Assembly: GCA_046261635.1 (NCBI GenBank)
Contig: JBHEOL010000187.1
Coordinates: 1-6,194 of the forward strand
Direction of reading: 5' to 3'
From: JBHEPS01 sp046261635
GTDB lineage: Bacteria; Acidobacteriota; Thermoanaerobaculia; Gp7-AA8
DNA: 6,194 bases
Shown: positions 6,031-6,194 of the stretch, piece after piece
Numbering within the stretch: position 1 is the stretch's first letter
How the letters are laid out: each line of letters starts with the position of its first letter
Notes under the pieces: model-generated
Told to the model about the DNA's origin: nothing
The model's input: the letters and a program-made list of their open reading frames with translations, nothing else
Database searches by the model: none
Made by a program: the position numbers and the translations under genes

Positions 6031-6194
6031 CCGTCACCTCTCGGGCTTGGAGACTCTCGAGGAACGAGCGGGTCTCGTCCGCTCGAAACTTCGGATCGGC
6101 GGCTTCGATGCAGAGAAAGAAATGATCGCGGCTCGCGAACTCGAAGCGATCGACGTTGAAAACGGGGTGATACGGCTGGGGCAGCCCGTTGAGG
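6017..6194 (-). CDS. actD: Alternative complex III subunit ActD (DUF3341), C-terminal fragment
   Basis: The last 58 codons of a gene that enters across the window edge, ending at TAA 6019..6017. The fragment reads LPQPYHPVFNVDRF near its start, then SRDHFFLCIEAADPKF, and ends EVTDVPW. The LPxPxHPxFN and FFLCIEA-DPKF pattern is the conserved C-terminus of DUF3341/ActD proteins. ActD is a membrane-anchored subunit with two helices (upstream, outside this window) and no cofactor; its exact role is not settled. It overlaps actE by 14 nt, and the actE ribosome site lies in its last codons. The preceding genes actA, actB and actC would be expected beyond position 6194. Confidence 0.9.
   Translation of the reverse strand, partial: LNGLPQPYHPVFNVDRFEFASRDHFFLCIEAADPKFRADETRSFLESLQAREVTDVPW

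Noticed and set aside
1..6194. Search for CRISPR arrays, tRNA or rRNA genes, insertion sequences and direct repeats
   Set aside because: None seen. The window is coding almost end to end, with no repeat-spacer pattern, transposase or terminal inverted repeats. No novel defence or mobile system is supported.

Overview
The window is a gene-dense, GC-rich stretch of bacterial chromosome in which every supported gene lies on the minus strand, so transcription runs from position 6194 towards position 1. It holds the 3' part of an alternative complex III (ACIII, Act) operon running directly into a caa3-type cytochrome c oxidase operon. In order of transcription: actD (3' end only, cut by the window edge), actE, actF, a conserved-looking single-pass membrane protein of unknown function, a Sco-type copper chaperone, coxB with a fused cytochrome c domain, coxA, and the first 34 codons of coxC (cut by the other edge).

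The genes form one quinol-to-oxygen electron path. ACIII oxidises membrane quinol, and the visible subunits are the DUF3341 protein ActD, the mono-haem lipoprotein ActE and the polytopic NrfD-like ActF. Electrons then pass through c-type haem carriers to the cytochrome c domain of CoxB, the CuA centre of CoxB, and haem a and the haem a3/CuB centre of CoxA, where O2 is reduced. The Sco protein probably serves CuA assembly. The Act genes for the pentahaem cytochrome, the iron-sulfur/molybdopterin-like subunit and ActC would be expected beyond position 6194. The rest of coxC, and perhaps a subunit IV gene, would lie beyond position 1.

The genes are packed without gaps. Five of the seven junctions are overlaps (14, 4, 8, 4 and 23 nt) and the other two gaps are 4 and 6 nt. 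No internal promoter, terminator, RNA gene, mobile element, CRISPR array or other repeat array was seen, and no gene-free stretch exceeds 6 bases. This implies one long, translationally coupled transcript.

High GC, ACIII coupled to an A2-type oxidase (YSHPAVY motif in CoxA), and the accompanying small membrane protein and Sco point to an aerobic Gram-negative bacterium of the Acidobacteriota, Gemmatimonadota or a neighbouring phylum. That placement is inferred from remembered family resemblance and is not firm. The system itself is known. The least explained items are the 189-residue membrane protein, the Pro/Ala-rich tails on it and on CoxB, and the His-rich start of CoxC.
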